From: an uncultured Polaribacter sp.
GTDB lineage: Bacteria > Bacteroidota > Bacteroidia > Flavobacteriales > Flavobacteriaceae
Direction: 5' to 3'
Assembly (NCBI GenBank): GCA_905480405.1
Contig: CAJQQH010000095.1
Location: forward strand, 1-41,971
Length of the DNA: 41,971 nucleotides
Part shown: piece by piece, positions 31,696 to 41,233 of the stretch
Numbering within the stretch: position 1 is the stretch's first letter
Layout of the letters: each line of letters begins with the position of its first letter
Translations under genes and position numbers: made by a program
Notes under the pieces: generated by a model
Told to the model about the DNA's origin: nothing
The model's input: only the letters and a program-made list of their open reading frames with translations
Databases searched by the model: none

Positions 31696-32727
31696 ATGAA
31701 ATTTACAGCACAACAAATAGCAGATATTTTAGAAGGCGAAGTAATTGGTAATCCTAATGAAGAAGTTTCTAAATTATCTAAAATAGAAGAAGGAAAAGAA
31801 GGTTCGCTTACTTTTTTATCAAACCCTAAATATAATCCGTTTTTATATACAACAAATGCTTCTATAGCTATCGTAAATAATAGTTTTCAGTTAGAAAAAG
31901 AAATATCTACAACACTTATAAAAGTAGAAGATGCTTATAAAGCTTTCTCAAAAATATTAGAGTTTTATAATGAAGTTAAAAATAATAAATTAGGTAGAGA
32001 GATGCCTCATTTTATTTCTGATTCGGCAAAAATAGGAGATAATGAGTACTTAGGGGCTTTTTCTTATATAGGAGAAAATGTTGTTATTGGTACTAATGTA
32101 AAAGTATATCCTAATTGTTATATAGGTGATAATACAGTTATTGGCGATAATTGCGTAATTTTTTCTGGTGTTAAAATTTATTCTGAAACACAAATAGGAA
32201 ACAATTGTAAAATTCATTCTGGTTGTATTATAGGTTCAGATGGTTTTGGTTTTGCACCAACAAAAGAAGGTGAGTACAAAGCAATACCACAAATAGGAAA
32301 CGTAATTATAGAAGATAATGTAGATATTGGTTCTGCATCTACTATTGATAGAGCAACTTTAGGTTCTACAATAATTAGAAAAGGTGTAAAACTAGATAAC
32401 CAAATACAAATAGCTCACAATGTAGAAGTTGGTAAAAACACAGTTATAGCTGCACAAACAGGTGTTGCTGGTTCTACAAAAATTGGTGAAAATTGTATGA
32501 TTGGTGGTCAAGTTGGTTTTGCAGGTCATATAACAGTTGGAAACAATGTTAAAATTCAAGGTCAGACAGGAGTTACTAGAAGCTTAAAAGACGGAGAAAA
32601 AGTACAAGGAACACCAGTAATGAATTATACAGATTACAGTAAATCGTATGTTTATTTTAGAAATTTACCAAAAATTGCTGCGTCTGTTAATAAAATAGAA
32701 AAAGAATTAAATACTCGAAATCAATAA
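31696..32727 (+). CDS. lpxD: UDP-3-O-acylglucosamine N-acyltransferase
   Basis: 343 residues from the ATG at 31696; an in-frame TTG at 31687 overlaps the -7 element and is less likely. The N-terminal uridine-binding domain has ADILEGEVIGNP, GSLTFLSNPKY. The rest is a left-handed beta-helix of hexapeptide repeats, with the catalytic His in LDNQIQIAHNV and a short C-terminal helix. It adds the N-linked hydroxyacyl chain in lipid A synthesis. It begins the lpxD-lpxC/fabZ-lpxA operon, 3 bases from the next gene. Confidence 0.95.
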   Translation: MKFTAQQIADILEGEVIGNPNEEVSKLSKIEEGKEGSLTFLSNPKYNPFLYTTNASIAIVNNSFQLEKEISTTLIKVEDAYKAFSKILEFYNEVKNNKLGREMPHFISDSAKIGDNEYLGAFSYIGENVVIGTNVKVYPNCYIGDNTVIGDNCVIFSGVKIYSETQIGNNCKIHSGCIIGSDGFGFAPTKEGEYKAIPQIGNVIIEDNVDIGSASTIDRATLGSTIIRKGVKLDNQIQIAHNVEVGKNTVIAAQTGVAGSTKIGENCMIGGQVGFAGHITVGNNVKIQGQTGVTRSLKDGEKVQGTPVMNYTDYSKSYVYFRNLPKIAASVNKIEKELNTRNQ

Positions 32728-32730
32728 AAC

Positions 32731-34122
32731 ATGAGTAAGAAACAAAAAACTATAAAATCAGAAATTACTTTATCAGGTGTAGGTTTACACACAGGTAATA
32801 CTGTGTCAATGACATTAAAACCTGCTCCAGTAAACCATGGTTTTGCATTTAGTAGAGTAGACCTAGAAGGTGCTCCAACTATAGAGGCAAAAGCAGAATA
32901 TGTTGTAACCACGCAAAGAGGAACAAATCTAGAAAAGAGTGGTGTTAAAATTCAAACTTCGGAACATGTTTTAGCAGCAGCGGTTGGTTTGGATATTGAT
33001 AATTTATTGATAGAAATAGATGCTTCAGAACCACCAATTATGGATGGTTCTTCTAAGTATTTTGTAGAAGCTTTAGAAAAAGCAGGTATACAAGAACAAG
33101 AAGCTTTAATAGAAGAGTATGTTGTAAAAGAAATTATTTCCTATAGAGATGAAACATCAGGAAGTGAAATAATTTTAATGCCTTCGGATGAATACCAAGT
33201 AACAACAATGGTAGATTTCGGGACAAAAATACTAGGTACTCAAAATGCAACTTTAGATCATATATCTGATTTTAAAGAGGAGATAGCAGATGCTAGGACT
33301 TTCAGTTTTTTACACGAAATTGAAATGTTATTAGAAAACGATTTAATTAAAGGTGGTGATTTAAATAATGCAATTGTATATGTTGATAAGGAATTATCTG
33401 AAGATACAATGCAAAAATTAAAAAAAGCATTTAAAAAAGATGATATAGCTGTAAAACCAAACGGAATATTAGATAATTTAACATTGCATTGGGCTAATGA
33501 AGCTGCAAGACATAAATTACTAGATGTTATTGGAGATTTAGCTTTAACAGGTATACGTATTAGAGGTAAGGTAATTGCAAATAAACCTGGGCATTTAATC
33601 AACACTCAGTTTGCCAAAAAATTAGCAAAAATTATAAAAGCGGAAAAGAGAAACAACGTTCCTCAATACGATTTAAATTTAGCGCCTTTAATGGATATTC
33701 ATCAAATTATGGATATTCTGCCTCATAGACCTCCTTTTTTATTGGTTGATAGAGTTATAGAGCTTTCTGATAAACACGTTGTTGGAATGAAAAATGTTAC
33801 AATGAATGAAAATTTCTTTGTAGGTCATTTTCCTGGATCTCCAGTTATGCCTGGTGTTTTACAAGTTGAAGCAATGGCACAATGTGGTGGTATTTTAGTC
33901 TTAAGTACAGTACCAGATCCAGAAAATTATTTAACTTATTTTATGAAAATGGATAAAGTTAAGTTTAAACAAAAAGTTTTACCTGGTGATACATTAATTT
34001 TTAAATGTGAATTAATTACACCAATTAGAAGAGGAATTTGCCATATGCAAGCGTATGCTTATGCAAATGGAAAATTAGTAGCAGAAGCAGAATTAATGGC
34101 ACAAATAGCTAGAAAAAAATAA
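32731..34122 (+). CDS. lpxC-fabZ: Bifunctional LpxC deacetylase / FabZ dehydratase
   Basis: 463 residues, a natural fusion typical of Bacteroidota. The LpxC part (1 to about 305) has GVGLHTGN, SEHVLAAAVGLDIDN, MDGSSKYFVEAL and the zinc motif HKLLDVIGDLAL, and performs the committed step of lipid A synthesis. The FabZ part (about 320-463) has ILPHRPPFLLVDRVIE and GHFPGSPVMPGVLQVEAMAQ with the catalytic His and Glu, and dehydrates 3-hydroxyacyl-ACP. Coupling the two activities balances lipid A and fatty acid synthesis. Gaps of 3 bases on either side place it firmly in the operon. Confidence 0.97.
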   Translation: MSKKQKTIKSEITLSGVGLHTGNTVSMTLKPAPVNHGFAFSRVDLEGAPTIEAKAEYVVTTQRGTNLEKSGVKIQTSEHVLAAAVGLDIDNLLIEIDASEPPIMDGSSKYFVEALEKAGIQEQEALIEEYVVKEIISYRDETSGSEIILMPSDEYQVTTMVDFGTKILGTQNATLDHISDFKEEIADARTFSFLHEIEMLLENDLIKGGDLNNAIVYVDKELSEDTMQKLKKAFKKDDIAVKPNGILDNLTLHWANEAARHKLLDVIGDLALTGIRIRGKVIANKPGHLINTQFAKKLAKIIKAEKRNNVPQYDLNLAPLMDIHQIMDILPHRPPFLLVDRVIELSDKHVVGMKNVTMNENFFVGHFPGSPVMPGVLQVEAMAQCGGILVLSTVPDPENYLTYFMKMDKVKFKQKVLPGDTLIFKCELITPIRRGICHMQAYAYANGKLVAEAELMAQIARKK

Positions 34123-34125
34123 ACT

Positions 34126-34911
34126 ATGAATCAACCATTAGCATATGTACACCCACAAGCAAAAATTGCAAGAAATGTTGTAATCGAGCCTTTTACTACT
34201 ATACATAATAATGTAGTTATTGGTTCTGGTACTTGGATTGGATCTAATGTTACAATCATGGAAGGTGCAAGAATTGGTAAAAATTGTAGAATTTTTCCAG
34301 GTGCGGTTATATCTGCAATTCCTCAAGATCTAAAATTTGAAGACGAAGAAACTACAGTAGAAATTGGTGATAATGTTACTATTAGAGAATGTGTTACCAT
34401 AAATAGAGGTACAAAAGATAGAATGAAAACTACAATTGGCGATAATTGCTTAATTATGGCTTATTGTCATATTGCACATGATTGTTATGTAGGTGATAGT
34501 TGTATATTTTCTAATAATACAACATTAGCAGGTCATGTTACAATTGGAGATAATGTTGTTTTAGCAGGTATGGTAGCAGTACATCAATTTGCATCTGTTG
34601 GTAAACACGCATTTGTTACTGGAGGGTCTTTAGTTAGAAAAGATGTACCACCTTATGTAAAAGCTGCAAGAGAACCGTTATCTTACGTAGGTATTAATTC
34701 TGTAGGTTTAAGAAGACGAGGATATTCAACAGAAAAAATTAGAGAAATTCAAAACATCTACAGAATACTGTTTCAAAAAAATTATAATTATACGCAAGCT
34801 ATAGATATAATTGAAGCTGAAATGGAAGCAACTCCTGAGCGTGATGAAATTATACAGTTTATAAAAGATTCACATAGAGGAATAATGAAAGGTTATTTTA
34901 ATGTCAATTAA
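34126..34911 (+). CDS. lpxA: UDP-N-acetylglucosamine O-acyltransferase
   Basis: 261 residues, full length. Hexapeptide-repeat beta-helix from residue 8 to about 190, with catalytic H118 in YCHIAHDCYVG, GGSLVRKDVPPYVKAAREPLSYVGINSVGLRRRG and a C-terminal helical domain. It catalyses the first acylation of the lipid A pathway. Last gene of the lipid A run, 3 bases after lpxC-fabZ. Confidence 0.97.
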   Translation: MNQPLAYVHPQAKIARNVVIEPFTTIHNNVVIGSGTWIGSNVTIMEGARIGKNCRIFPGAVISAIPQDLKFEDEETTVEIGDNVTIRECVTINRGTKDRMKTTIGDNCLIMAYCHIAHDCYVGDSCIFSNNTTLAGHVTIGDNVVLAGMVAVHQFASVGKHAFVTGGSLVRKDVPPYVKAAREPLSYVGINSVGLRRRGYSTEKIREIQNIYRILFQKNYNYTQAIDIIEAEMEATPERDEIIQFIKDSHRGIMKGYFNVN

Positions 34912-34984
34912 AAGATATTAATAAATAGAAATTTAAATTAAAAAGTCTAATGCAAAAAAGCAAAGGACATAAAGAAGTATAAAA

Positions 34985-35551
34985 ATGGCAACAACATCAG
35001 ATATTAGAAATGGATTGTGTATTAAATATAACAATGATATTTATAAAATAATTGAATTTTTACACGTAAAACCAGGTAAAGGACCTGCTTTTGTTAGAAC
35101 AAAATTAAAAAGTGTAACTAACGGTAAAGTTGTTGATAATACTTTTCCTGCTGGTCGAAAAATAGAAGATATTAGAGTTGAAACTCATAAATTTCAATAT
35201 TTGTATAGTGAAGGAGATACTTTTCATTTTATGAACGAGAAAGATTATTCTCAAATTCAATTGCAAAAAAATGCATTAGATGCACCAGAATTAATGAAAG
35301 AAGGTGAGATTGTTACCATTATTATTAATTCTGAAGACGAAATGCCTTTGTCTGTAGATTTACCTGCAAGTGTAGTATTAGAAGTTACACATACAGAACC
35401 AGGAGTTAAAGGTAATACAGCTACAAACGCTACAAAACCTGCTACTGTAGAAAGTGGAGCAATTGTTAATGTGCCTTTATTTATTAATGAAGGAGATAAA
35501 ATTAAAGTGGAAACTACAAAAGGTACTTACCAAGAAAGAATTAAAGAGTAA
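34985..35551 (+). CDS. efp: Elongation factor P
   Basis: 188 residues, three-domain OB-fold protein. The tip loop is KPGKGPAF with K32 at the position modified in other bacteria (E. coli Lys34). The remaining blocks (SVTNGKVVDNTFPAGRKIEDIRVETHKFQYLY and LPASVVLEVTHTEPGVKG) are standard. EF-P relieves ribosomes stalled at polyproline. It lies 73 bases after lpxA, the usual neighbour in Flavobacteriaceae. No modification enzyme is encoded here. Confidence 0.97.
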   Translation: MATTSDIRNGLCIKYNNDIYKIIEFLHVKPGKGPAFVRTKLKSVTNGKVVDNTFPAGRKIEDIRVETHKFQYLYSEGDTFHFMNEKDYSQIQLQKNALDAPELMKEGEIVTIIINSEDEMPLSVDLPASVVLEVTHTEPGVKGNTATNATKPATVESGAIVNVPLFINEGDKIKVETTKGTYQERIKE

Positions 35552-35608
35552 ATAAAAGGAACAGTTTTCAGATAGCACTTGTTGTTTTAAAACTGTAAAC
35601 TAAAAACT

Positions 35609-36193
35609 ATGAAAAAATCATTAGTTCTTATTTTATTTCTTTGCATCTCCATCACTTCTTGTAAAAAAATAATAGACTCTGCTGCATCAATAGGTAAAGA
35701 TGATATTAAAAAAGAAGATCTTAAAAGTATTTCTGTAAATAAAGATTATATTATTTCTATACCAGATTATATGACGGAAATGAAATCTTTAAATGAAGAC
35801 GCTTCTTTTCAATATGCTAATATTTATAAAGATGTTTACACGATTGTTATAGATGAAGATAAGCAAGAGTTTATTAAAGCCTTTAGAGATATTGAAATCT
35901 ATAATGATTCTCTATCAATAGTAAGTAATTATTCAGATTATCAGGTTAAAAGCTTACAGGAAGCAATAAACTCTAAAGAAGCAAAAGAATTAGAGTTTAA
36001 AATTAAAAACTTACCTTCTTTACAATATGAGTTAAATGGTAAAGTTGATGGGATAAATGCCTCATATTTAATCGGTTTTATAGAAGGTAAAGATAAAATG
36101 TATATGATTATGTCTTGGACTGAAGAAGATCGTTACAAGAAATATAAAAATACTTTTAATTTAATTCAAAGCTCATTTAAACTTATAAAATAA
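35609..36193 (+). CDS. Predicted lipoprotein of unknown function
   Basis: 194 residues. A signal peptide ends in a lipobox, SITSC, with Cys18 to be lipidated. The mature part is charged, without recognisable motifs (DYIISIPDYMTEMKSLNED, then YIMIMSWTEEDRYKKYKNTF-like end), the style of small flavobacterial lipoproteins that share a PsbP-like fold, though I cannot prove that. It lies between efp and a second lpxD-like gene, with 1 base to the latter. Confidence 0.75.
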   Translation: MKKSLVLILFLCISITSCKKIIDSAASIGKDDIKKEDLKSISVNKDYIISIPDYMTEMKSLNEDASFQYANIYKDVYTIVIDEDKQEFIKAFRDIEIYNDSLSIVSNYSDYQVKSLQEAINSKEAKELEFKIKNLPSLQYELNGKVDGINASYLIGFIEGKDKMYMIMSWTEEDRYKKYKNTFNLIQSSFKLIK

Positions 36194-36194
36194 G

Positions 36195-37121
36195 TTGGAT
36201 TTTAAGAAAACACATACACTAACAGATATTGCTCAAATTTTAAATTGTGAGTTTATAGGTGATGCATCATCTCTTGTTAAAGGAATAAATGAAATTCATG
36301 TAGTAGAAAAAGGTGATATCGTTTTTGTAGATCATCCAAAATATTATGATAAAGCATTAAACTCTGCAGCAACTACAATTTTAATTAATAAAAGAGTAGA
36401 ATGTCCGGAAGGTAAATCTCTATTAATTTCTGATGATCCTTTTCGCGATTTTAACAAGCTTACTATTCATTTTAATCCGTTTATTGCATCACCAAAAAAC
36501 ATTTCTGATTCAGCAACTATAGGTAGAGGAACCATTTTACAACCCAATGTTTTTGTTGGAAATAACGTAAAAATTGGAAAAAACTGTGTAATTCACCCAA
36601 ATGTTACCATTTATGATAACACTGTAATTGGAAATAATGTAATTATACATGCAAATACAGTTTTGGGAGCAGATGCTTTTTACTATAAAAAGAGATCTGA
36701 AGGATATGATAAATTAATATCTGGAGGGAGAGTTGTTCTAGAAGATAATGTAGATATTGGTGCTTCTTGTACAATTGATAAAGGAGTTACAGGAGATACA
36801 ACGGTAAAAAAAGGTTCTAAATTAGATAATCAAGTTCATGTTGGGCATGACACTATTATTGGTGAAAAATGTTTAATAGCATCGCAAACAGGTATTGCTG
36901 GTTGTGTAATTATTGAAGATGAAGTTACAATTTGGGGACAAGTTGGTACAAATAGCGGAATTACAATTGGGAAAGGAGCTGTAGTATTAGGTCAATCTGG
37001 TGTAACTAAATCAATTGCAGGAGACAAAACGTACTTTGGAACTCCAATTTCTGAATCTAGAGAAAAGTTAAAAGAATTAGCACAAATTAAAAGTTTTTTA
37101 AAAGAACGAAAAAAAATATAA
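36195..37121 (+). CDS. LpxD-like acyltransferase paralogue
   Basis: 308 residues from a TTG start one base after the lipoprotein stop; no suitable ATG exists. It has the LpxD layout: an N-terminal LpxD domain (LTDIAQILNCEFIGD, GDIVFVDHPKYYDKAL) and a hexapeptide-repeat beta-helix with LDNQVHVGHDTIIG, keeping the catalytic His. It lacks the long C-terminal helix of true LpxD. It is shorter and more divergent than the lpxD at 31696, so it may act on another nucleotide sugar or another acyl chain. It precedes sucD. Confidence 0.85.
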   Translation: MDFKKTHTLTDIAQILNCEFIGDASSLVKGINEIHVVEKGDIVFVDHPKYYDKALNSAATTILINKRVECPEGKSLLISDDPFRDFNKLTIHFNPFIASPKNISDSATIGRGTILQPNVFVGNNVKIGKNCVIHPNVTIYDNTVIGNNVIIHANTVLGADAFYYKKRSEGYDKLISGGRVVLEDNVDIGASCTIDKGVTGDTTVKKGSKLDNQVHVGHDTIIGEKCLIASQTGIAGCVIIEDEVTIWGQVGTNSGITIGKGAVVLGQSGVTKSIAGDKTYFGTPISESREKLKELAQIKSFLKERKKI

Positions 37122-37162
37122 ATAAAACATTTATTTTCTTTTTTTAAATTCATTCAATAAAC

Positions 37163-37170
37163 TATTTTTG
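37163..37170 (+). promoter_or_regulatory. -7 element of sucD
   Basis: TATTTTTG matches TAnnTTTG exactly and lies 23 bases before the sucD start codon, after a T-rich upstream stretch. Confidence 0.55.
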
Positions 37171-37193
37171 CATAACAAATAAAAAAACAAACC

Positions 37194-38068
37194 ATGAGTG
37201 TTTTAGTAAATAAGGAATCAAAAATTATTGTACAAGGTTTTACTGGTAGTGAAGGAACTTTCCATGCAGGTCAAATGATAGATTACGGAACTAACGTTGT
37301 TGGTGGTGTAACTCCAGGAAAGGTGGACAAGAACACTTAGGTAAACCTGTTTTTAATACAGTTGTAGAAGCTGTAGAAAAAGTAGGAGCAGACACTTCAA
37401 TTATTTTTGTACCGCCAGCATTTGCTGCAGATGCAATTATGGAATCTGCAGATGCAGGAATTAAAGTAATCATTTGTATTACAGAAGGAATTCCTACTGC
37501 AGACATGGTAAAAGTAAAAGCATATATAGACAATAAAGATTGTAGATTAGTTGGTCCTAACTGTCCAGGAGTTATTACACCAGATGAAGCTAAAGTTGGT
37601 ATTATGCCAGGTTTTATCTTTAAAAAAGGTAGAGTAGGTATTGTTTCTAAATCAGGTACTTTAACTTATGAAGCTGCAGATCAAGTTGTAAAACAAGGTT
37701 ACGGTATTACTACTGCAATTGGTATTGGAGGAGATCCAATTATTGGTACTACAACAAAAGAAGCTGTTGAGTTATTAATGAATGATGAAGAAACTGAAGC
37801 AATTGTAATGATTGGTGAAATTGGTGGTAACTTAGAAGCTGAAGCTGCACAATGGATTAAAGCTGATGGAAATAGAAAGCCAGTAGTTGGTTTTATTGCA
37901 GGACAAACTGCACCAGCAGGAAGAACAATGGGGCATGCAGGAGCAATTGTAGGTGGAGCAGATGATACAGCACAAGCAAAAATGAAAATTTTAGCAGAAA
38001 ACGGAATTCACGTAGTAAGCTCACCAGCTAAAATTGGCGAAATGATTGCGAAAGTTTTAAAGAAATAA
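37194..38068 (+). CDS. sucD: Succinyl-CoA ligase alpha subunit, interrupted by a 1-base frameshift
   Basis: The ATG at 37194 starts [18 protein letters not shown]... in frame, but the frame meets TAG at 37338-37340. The protein continues in another frame from about 37322. At 37317-37325 the DNA reads GGAAAGGTGG where GGAAAAGGTGG would encode the expected [12 protein letters not shown], so one A is missing from an A-run. Restoring it gives about 291 residues, the normal SucD length, with CoA-binding [13 protein letters not shown] and the phosphorylated His in [10 protein letters not shown]. The enzyme makes succinyl-CoA or GTP/ATP in the TCA cycle. A sequencing error is the likeliest cause; a true mutation cannot be excluded. 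Confidence 0.93.
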
Positions 38069-38111
38069 CAATAACATTAAATTATTGTTAAAGTTTTATA
38101 AAGTATTTTAT

Positions 38112-38149
38112 AAAAATCCATCGAATTTGTAAATTCGATGGATTTTTTT
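38112..38149 (+). terminator. Strong hairpin terminator after sucD
   Basis: 17-bp arms at 38112-38128 and 38131-38147 built round ATCCATCGAATTT/AAATTCGATGGAT, with a T-run at the 3' end. It overlaps a potential upstream ATG of the next gene, which argues for the later start at 38171. Confidence 0.9.
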
Positions 38150-38170
38150 ATTCAACTCAAATCAAATAAT

Positions 38171-41134
38171 ATGAAACAAATTAAATTTTTAACTTTAAGT
38201 TTATTATTAGTTTCAGTTATTAGTTGTAAAACTAATTCTGAAAAAAGCTATGAAGTTGCTTCTCAAAAAGATGCAAACGGAATTACTTATGAAACCGTAG
38301 AAAACGATCCAACAGGTTTACGTTTATATACTTTAGAGAATGGTTTGAAAGTATATTTAAGTAAAAATTCTGATGAACCTAAAATTCAAACCTTTATTGC
38401 CGTTAGAGCTGGTTCTAATTATGACCCAAAAGAATCTACAGGATTAGCCCATTATTTAGAGCATATGGTTTTTAAAGGAACTCATAATATTGGAACTGCA
38501 GATTGGGAAAAAGAAAAGGTTTATTTAGATAAAATTTCTGATTTGTATGAACAACATAGAGCAGAAAAAAATCCTGCAAAGAAATTAGAATTATACAAAG
38601 AAATTGATAAAACATCTTTAGAAGCATCTAATTATTCTATTGCTAATGAATATGATAAAATGACGTCTTCACTTGGAGCAACAGGTACAAATGCATATAC
38701 ATCTTTTGAGCAAACAGTATATACAAACAAAATACCTGCAAATGAATTTAATAAATGGGTAACTCTAGAATCTGAACGTTTTAGTACACTTGTTTTACGT
38801 TTATTTCATACAGAGTTAGAAGCTGTTTTTGAAGAGTTTAATAGAACTCAAGATAGTGATTTTAGAAAACGATACTATAGAATGTTAGAAGATTTATTTC
38901 CAAAACACCCTTATGGACAGCAAAAAACAATTGGTACTGCAGATCATCTTAAGAATCCATCTTTAGTAGATATTAATAATTATTTTGATAAGTATTATGT
39001 GCCAAATAATATGGCTATTGTTTTAGTAGGTGATTTAGATTTTGACTCTACAATCAAGAAGATAAACGACACTTTTGGTCAGTTTGAAAAGAAAGAATTA
39101 TCACATCCAGTTTTACCAAAAGAAACAGCAATAACTGCACCAATTGTAAGTGAAGTTTTTGGACCAACATCAGAATCTATTTCTATAGCATATAGATCTA
39201 AAGGTATTAATACTGATGAAGAAAAATTAGTAACATTGGTAGATATGATTATGGCTAATGGAAATGCTGGTATTATTGATTTAAATTTAAATCAAAAACA
39301 AGCAGTACAAAGAGCAAGTTGTTCTCCTACATTTTTAATTGATTATGGATATCATATTTTTACAGGAAGCCCAAAATCTTGTCAAACTTTAGATGAAGTT
39401 AGAGATTTGTTATTAGAACAAGTTAATAAGTTAAAGAATGGTGAATTTGATGAATGGATGATTGATGCTGTTGTAAACGATTTGAAATTGAGTGAAACTC
39501 GACAATATGAAAACAATTCAGCATTAGCAAATAAATACGTAACAGCCTTTGTTTATAATCAAAATTGGTCAAAAAGAGTAAAGTTTTTAGACGATTTAAA
39601 GAAAATAACAAAACAAGAATTAGTAGATTTTGCAAATACTTTTTATAAAGATAATTATGTAATTACATACAAAAGAAAAGGTGAAGACAAAAATATTGTA
39701 AAGGTGAAAAACCCAGGAATTACACCTGTAAAATTAAATAGAGATAAAAGTTCAGATTATATTAAAGAATTTAATAAAATAGAATCTGATGAATTAAAAC
39801 CTCAATTTGTAGATTATAAAACTGCTATTAAAGAAACTAAAACTGGTAATGATATTAAAGTTTCTTACGTATTAAATGAAAAAAATGATCTTTTTGATAT
39901 GAATATCATTTTTGATATGGGTAGTGATAACGATAAAAAATTAACTTTAGCTGCTGGATATTTAGAATATATTGGTACTGATAAATACACAAATGAAGAA
40001 ATTAAAAAAGAGTTCTATAAATTAGGGATTTCTTATTATGTAAGCACAGGTTCAGATAAAACTTTTGTAGGTTTAAATGGATTAAAAGAAAACTTATCTA
40101 AAGGTTTAGAATTATTAGAACATCTTTGGGACAATGCAAAAGCAGATGAAGATGCTTATGATAAATATGTAGAAAAAATCTTTAAAGGACGTCAAAATGG
40201 GAAAACTCAAAAAGGAAACATCCTTTTTAATGGATTAATGAATTATGGTAAATATGGCGAAGATTCTCCATTAAGAGATATCATGCAAATTGATGAGTTA
40301 AAAGCAATTAACCCTACAGATTTAGTAGCTATAATTAAAGATCTTAAAAACTATAAACAACGTATTTTTTATTATGGTAAAGATGTTGAAAATGCAGTTT
40401 CAGCTTTAGATGCACATCATAAAATTTATGGAGAGTTAAAAGAATATCCTGTTGCAAAAGAATATAAAGAAGTAGAAACTGGTGGAAATGTGTTTTTTAC
40501 AGATTATGATATGGTACAAACAGAAATGATATTTTTAGCAAAAGGAGATCCTTTTAAAGCAGAAAATATGGCTGCATCAACATTGTTTAATACGTATTTT
40601 GGTAGTGGTTTATCATCAATAGTTTTTCAAGAAATTAGAGAATCTAAATCTTTAGCATATTCTGCATTTGCTTCTTATCAAGGAGCTTCTAAAAAAGAAT
40701 CTCCAAATTATGTAATGGCATATGTAGGTACACAAGCTAACAAATTAGAACAAGCTGTAGATGCAATGATGGATTTAATGAACAATATGCCAGAAGCAGA
40801 AAAACAGTTTCAGGCAGCAAAAGAATCTACACTAAAAAAATTAGCTGCTCAAAGAATTACAAAATCTAGTATTTTCTGGAATTACGAAAGATTACAGAAA
40901 TTAGGGATTGATAATGATAATAGAGAAGAAATGTATAACACCATTAAAAACATGACAATGAAAGATTTGAAAGCATTTTTTGATAAAAATGTAAAAGGAG
41001 AATCTTATAACGTTATGGTTATTGGTAATAAGAAAGATTTAAATGTAGAGTCTCTTCAAAAACTTGGTAAAATAAAAGAATTAGAAATAGATTATTTATT
41101 TAATTATATAGATAAAAAGCCAGTTAAACAATAA
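38171..41134 (+). CDS. M16-family zinc metallopeptidase, lipoprotein
   Basis: 987 residues from the ATG at 38171, chosen because the signal peptide starts there and the earlier ATG (38138) lies in the terminator. The lipobox VISC gives Cys19. The first M16 domain has the inverted zinc motif H94-Y-L-E97-H98 and the distal Glu in ELEAVFEEFNRT. The second M16 domain (about 500-960) lacks the motif, as usual for the inactive half of two-domain (pitrilysin-like) enzymes. It is probably attached to the outer or inner membrane facing the periplasm and degrades peptides. Confidence 0.93.
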   Translation: MKQIKFLTLSLLLVSVISCKTNSEKSYEVASQKDANGITYETVENDPTGLRLYTLENGLKVYLSKNSDEPKIQTFIAVRAGSNYDPKESTGLAHYLEHMVFKGTHNIGTADWEKEKVYLDKISDLYEQHRAEKNPAKKLELYKEIDKTSLEASNYSIANEYDKMTSSLGATGTNAYTSFEQTVYTNKIPANEFNKWVTLESERFSTLVLRLFHTELEAVFEEFNRTQDSDFRKRYYRMLEDLFPKHPYGQQKTIGTADHLKNPSLVDINNYFDKYYVPNNMAIVLVGDLDFDSTIKKINDTFGQFEKKELSHPVLPKETAITAPIVSEVFGPTSESISIAYRSKGINTDEEKLVTLVDMIMANGNAGIIDLNLNQKQAVQRASCSPTFLIDYGYHIFTGSPKSCQTLDEVRDLLLEQVNKLKNGEFDEWMIDAVVNDLKLSETRQYENNSALANKYVTAFVYNQNWSKRVKFLDDLKKITKQELVDFANTFYKDNYVITYKRKGEDKNIVKVKNPGITPVKLNRDKSSDYIKEFNKIESDELKPQFVDYKTAIKETKTGNDIKVSYVLNEKNDLFDMNIIFDMGSDNDKKLTLAAGYLEYIGTDKYTNEEIKKEFYKLGISYYVSTGSDKTFVGLNGLKENLSKGLELLEHLWDNAKADEDAYDKYVEKIFKGRQNGKTQKGNILFNGLMNYGKYGEDSPLRDIMQIDELKAINPTDLVAIIKDLKNYKQRIFYYGKDVENAVSALDAHHKIYGELKEYPVAKEYKEVETGGNVFFTDYDMVQTEMIFLAKGDPFKAENMAASTLFNTYFGSGLSSIVFQEIRESKSLAYSAFASYQGASKKESPNYVMAYVGTQANKLEQAVDAMMDLMNNMPEAEKQFQAAKESTLKKLAAQRITKSSIFWNYERLQKLGIDNDNREEMYNTIKNMTMKDLKAFFDKNVKGESYNVMVIGNKKDLNVESLQKLGKIKELEIDYLFNYIDKKPVKQ

Positions 41135-41157
41135 TCTAAATTGTATTTAACAAATTT

Positions 41158-41192
41158 AAACTCGTAAAGTAATTATTACTTTACGAGTTTTA
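41158..41192 (+). terminator. Rho-independent terminator after M16 peptidase gene
   Basis: Near-perfect inverted repeat of AAACTCGTAAAGTAA (41158-41172) and TTACTTTACGAGTTT (41176-41190) with a very short loop and T-rich 3' end. Confidence 0.85.
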
Positions 41193-41201
41193 TTATTTTA
41201 G

Positions 41202-41209
41202 TATATTTG
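41202..41209 (+). promoter_or_regulatory. -7 element of fabG
   Basis: TATATTTG matches TAnnTTTG and lies 24 bases before the fabG start codon at 41234. Confidence 0.5.
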
Positions 41210-41233
41210 ACCCTTTAAAAACTACTAAATAAC

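Noticed and set aside
35561..35596. Inverted repeat ACAGTTTT/AAAACTGT after efp as a terminator
   Set aside because: The loop is 20 bases, and no T-run follows on either strand; too weak to list.
38138..38170. ATG start at 38138 for the M16 peptidase
   Set aside because: It lies inside the sucD terminator hairpin and would precede the lipoprotein signal peptide that starts at 38171.
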